Assembly (NCBI GenBank): GCA_964407525.1
Contig: CAYOWC010000298.1
Span: 1-5,954 of the forward strand
Reading direction: 5' to 3'
Length of the DNA stretch: 5,954 nucleotides
Origin: DUZB01 sp964407525
Lineage (GTDB): Bacteria; Desulfobacterota; DSM-4660; Desulfatiglandales; Desulfatiglandaceae
Each line of letters opens with the position of its first letter. Within the stretch, counting starts at the first letter, position 1. Of this stretch, positions 5,859 through 5,954 are shown piece after piece. Made by a program: the position numbers and the translations under genes. The notes beneath the pieces were generated by a model. The model saw only the letters and a list, made by a program, of their open reading frames with translations, searched no databases and was not told the DNA's origin.

Positions 5859-5954
5859 ACCGTCGAACGTATTCTTTGATGATCGCATCAAGTGGGCGAA
5901 GTTAGAACCAATACCCGTGAATGAATGAGATTCATACCGCTTTCCGGTGAAGAA
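5853..5954 (-). other. Right-edge stretch with a short open frame entering from outside
   Basis: A minus-strand frame is open from the window edge for 33 codons and ends in TAA at 5855-5853, inside the right arm of the inverted repeat. Its last residues read AHLMRSSKNTFDGS. It could be the 3' end of a gene lying mostly outside the window, but the peptide is not recognisable, and a neighbouring frame is also open for about 20 codons. A plus-strand 22-codon frame starting at 5837 arises from the repeat itself. I treat the stretch as unresolved, most likely intergenic. Confidence 0.2.

Noticed and set aside
5837..5905. Plus-strand 22-codon frame preceded by AAAGGAG
   Set aside because: Its first codons are the GATTAN repeat itself, and the ribosome-like site is only about 2 nt from the ATG.

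Overview
This window looks like chromosomal DNA from an anaerobic Gram-negative bacterium, most likely a Desulfobacterota (delta-proteobacterial sulfate reducer or syntroph) lineage. That placement is an inference. It rests on the co-occurrence of DUF1638 and DUF3786 proteins, both typical of strict anaerobes, an outer-membrane-type (YcbB/LdtD class) L,D-transpeptidase, moderate GC content, and two kinds of short structured intergenic repeat (TGTCAGG-type and NTAATC-type) of a style I associate with that group. No rRNA, tRNA, CRISPR array, transposase or phage gene is visible.

Layout from left to right. The left edge (1-107, minus) holds the first ~35 codons of an alpha/beta-hydrolase-like protein. 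A 119-bp gap with a GC-rich nested inverted repeat separates it from a minus-strand gene (227-1189) for an exported, cysteine-containing 320-aa protein of unknown function. That gene has a strong Shine-Dalgarno and a plausible sigma70-type promoter. A gene-poor stretch of about 730 bp (1190-1918) follows. It contains a 13-bp palindrome and a repeat element with inverted TGTCAGG-type ends. The only plus-strand gene (1919-2521) is a DUF3786 protein.

The right half is a three-gene minus-strand cluster, probably one operon, read from right to left. A DUF1638 protein (5730-5092) is followed after 24 bp by a two-domain CcbP-like putative calcium-binding protein (5067-4408), and after 49 bp by a periplasmic YcbB-type L,D-transpeptidase (4358-2598) with an intact SSGCIRV active site. 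Its 3' end converges on the DUF3786 gene with 76 bp between them. The junction before the transpeptidase gene holds a perfect AGGAGG followed by an 11-codon reading frame whose stop overlaps the transpeptidase start (TAATG), which could be a translational-coupling leader. Upstream of the cluster lies an AT-rich inverted repeat built from tandem NTAATC hexamers.

How the genes work together is only partly clear. The transpeptidase makes or remodels 3-3 peptidoglycan cross-links or attaches proteins to the wall. The CcbP-like protein may sense or buffer calcium in the cytoplasm. DUF1638 and DUF3786 have no established biochemical function. I see no clear defence, mobile or biosynthetic system. 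The most unusual items are the coupled leader ORF, the two structured repeats, and the orphan exported cysteine protein.
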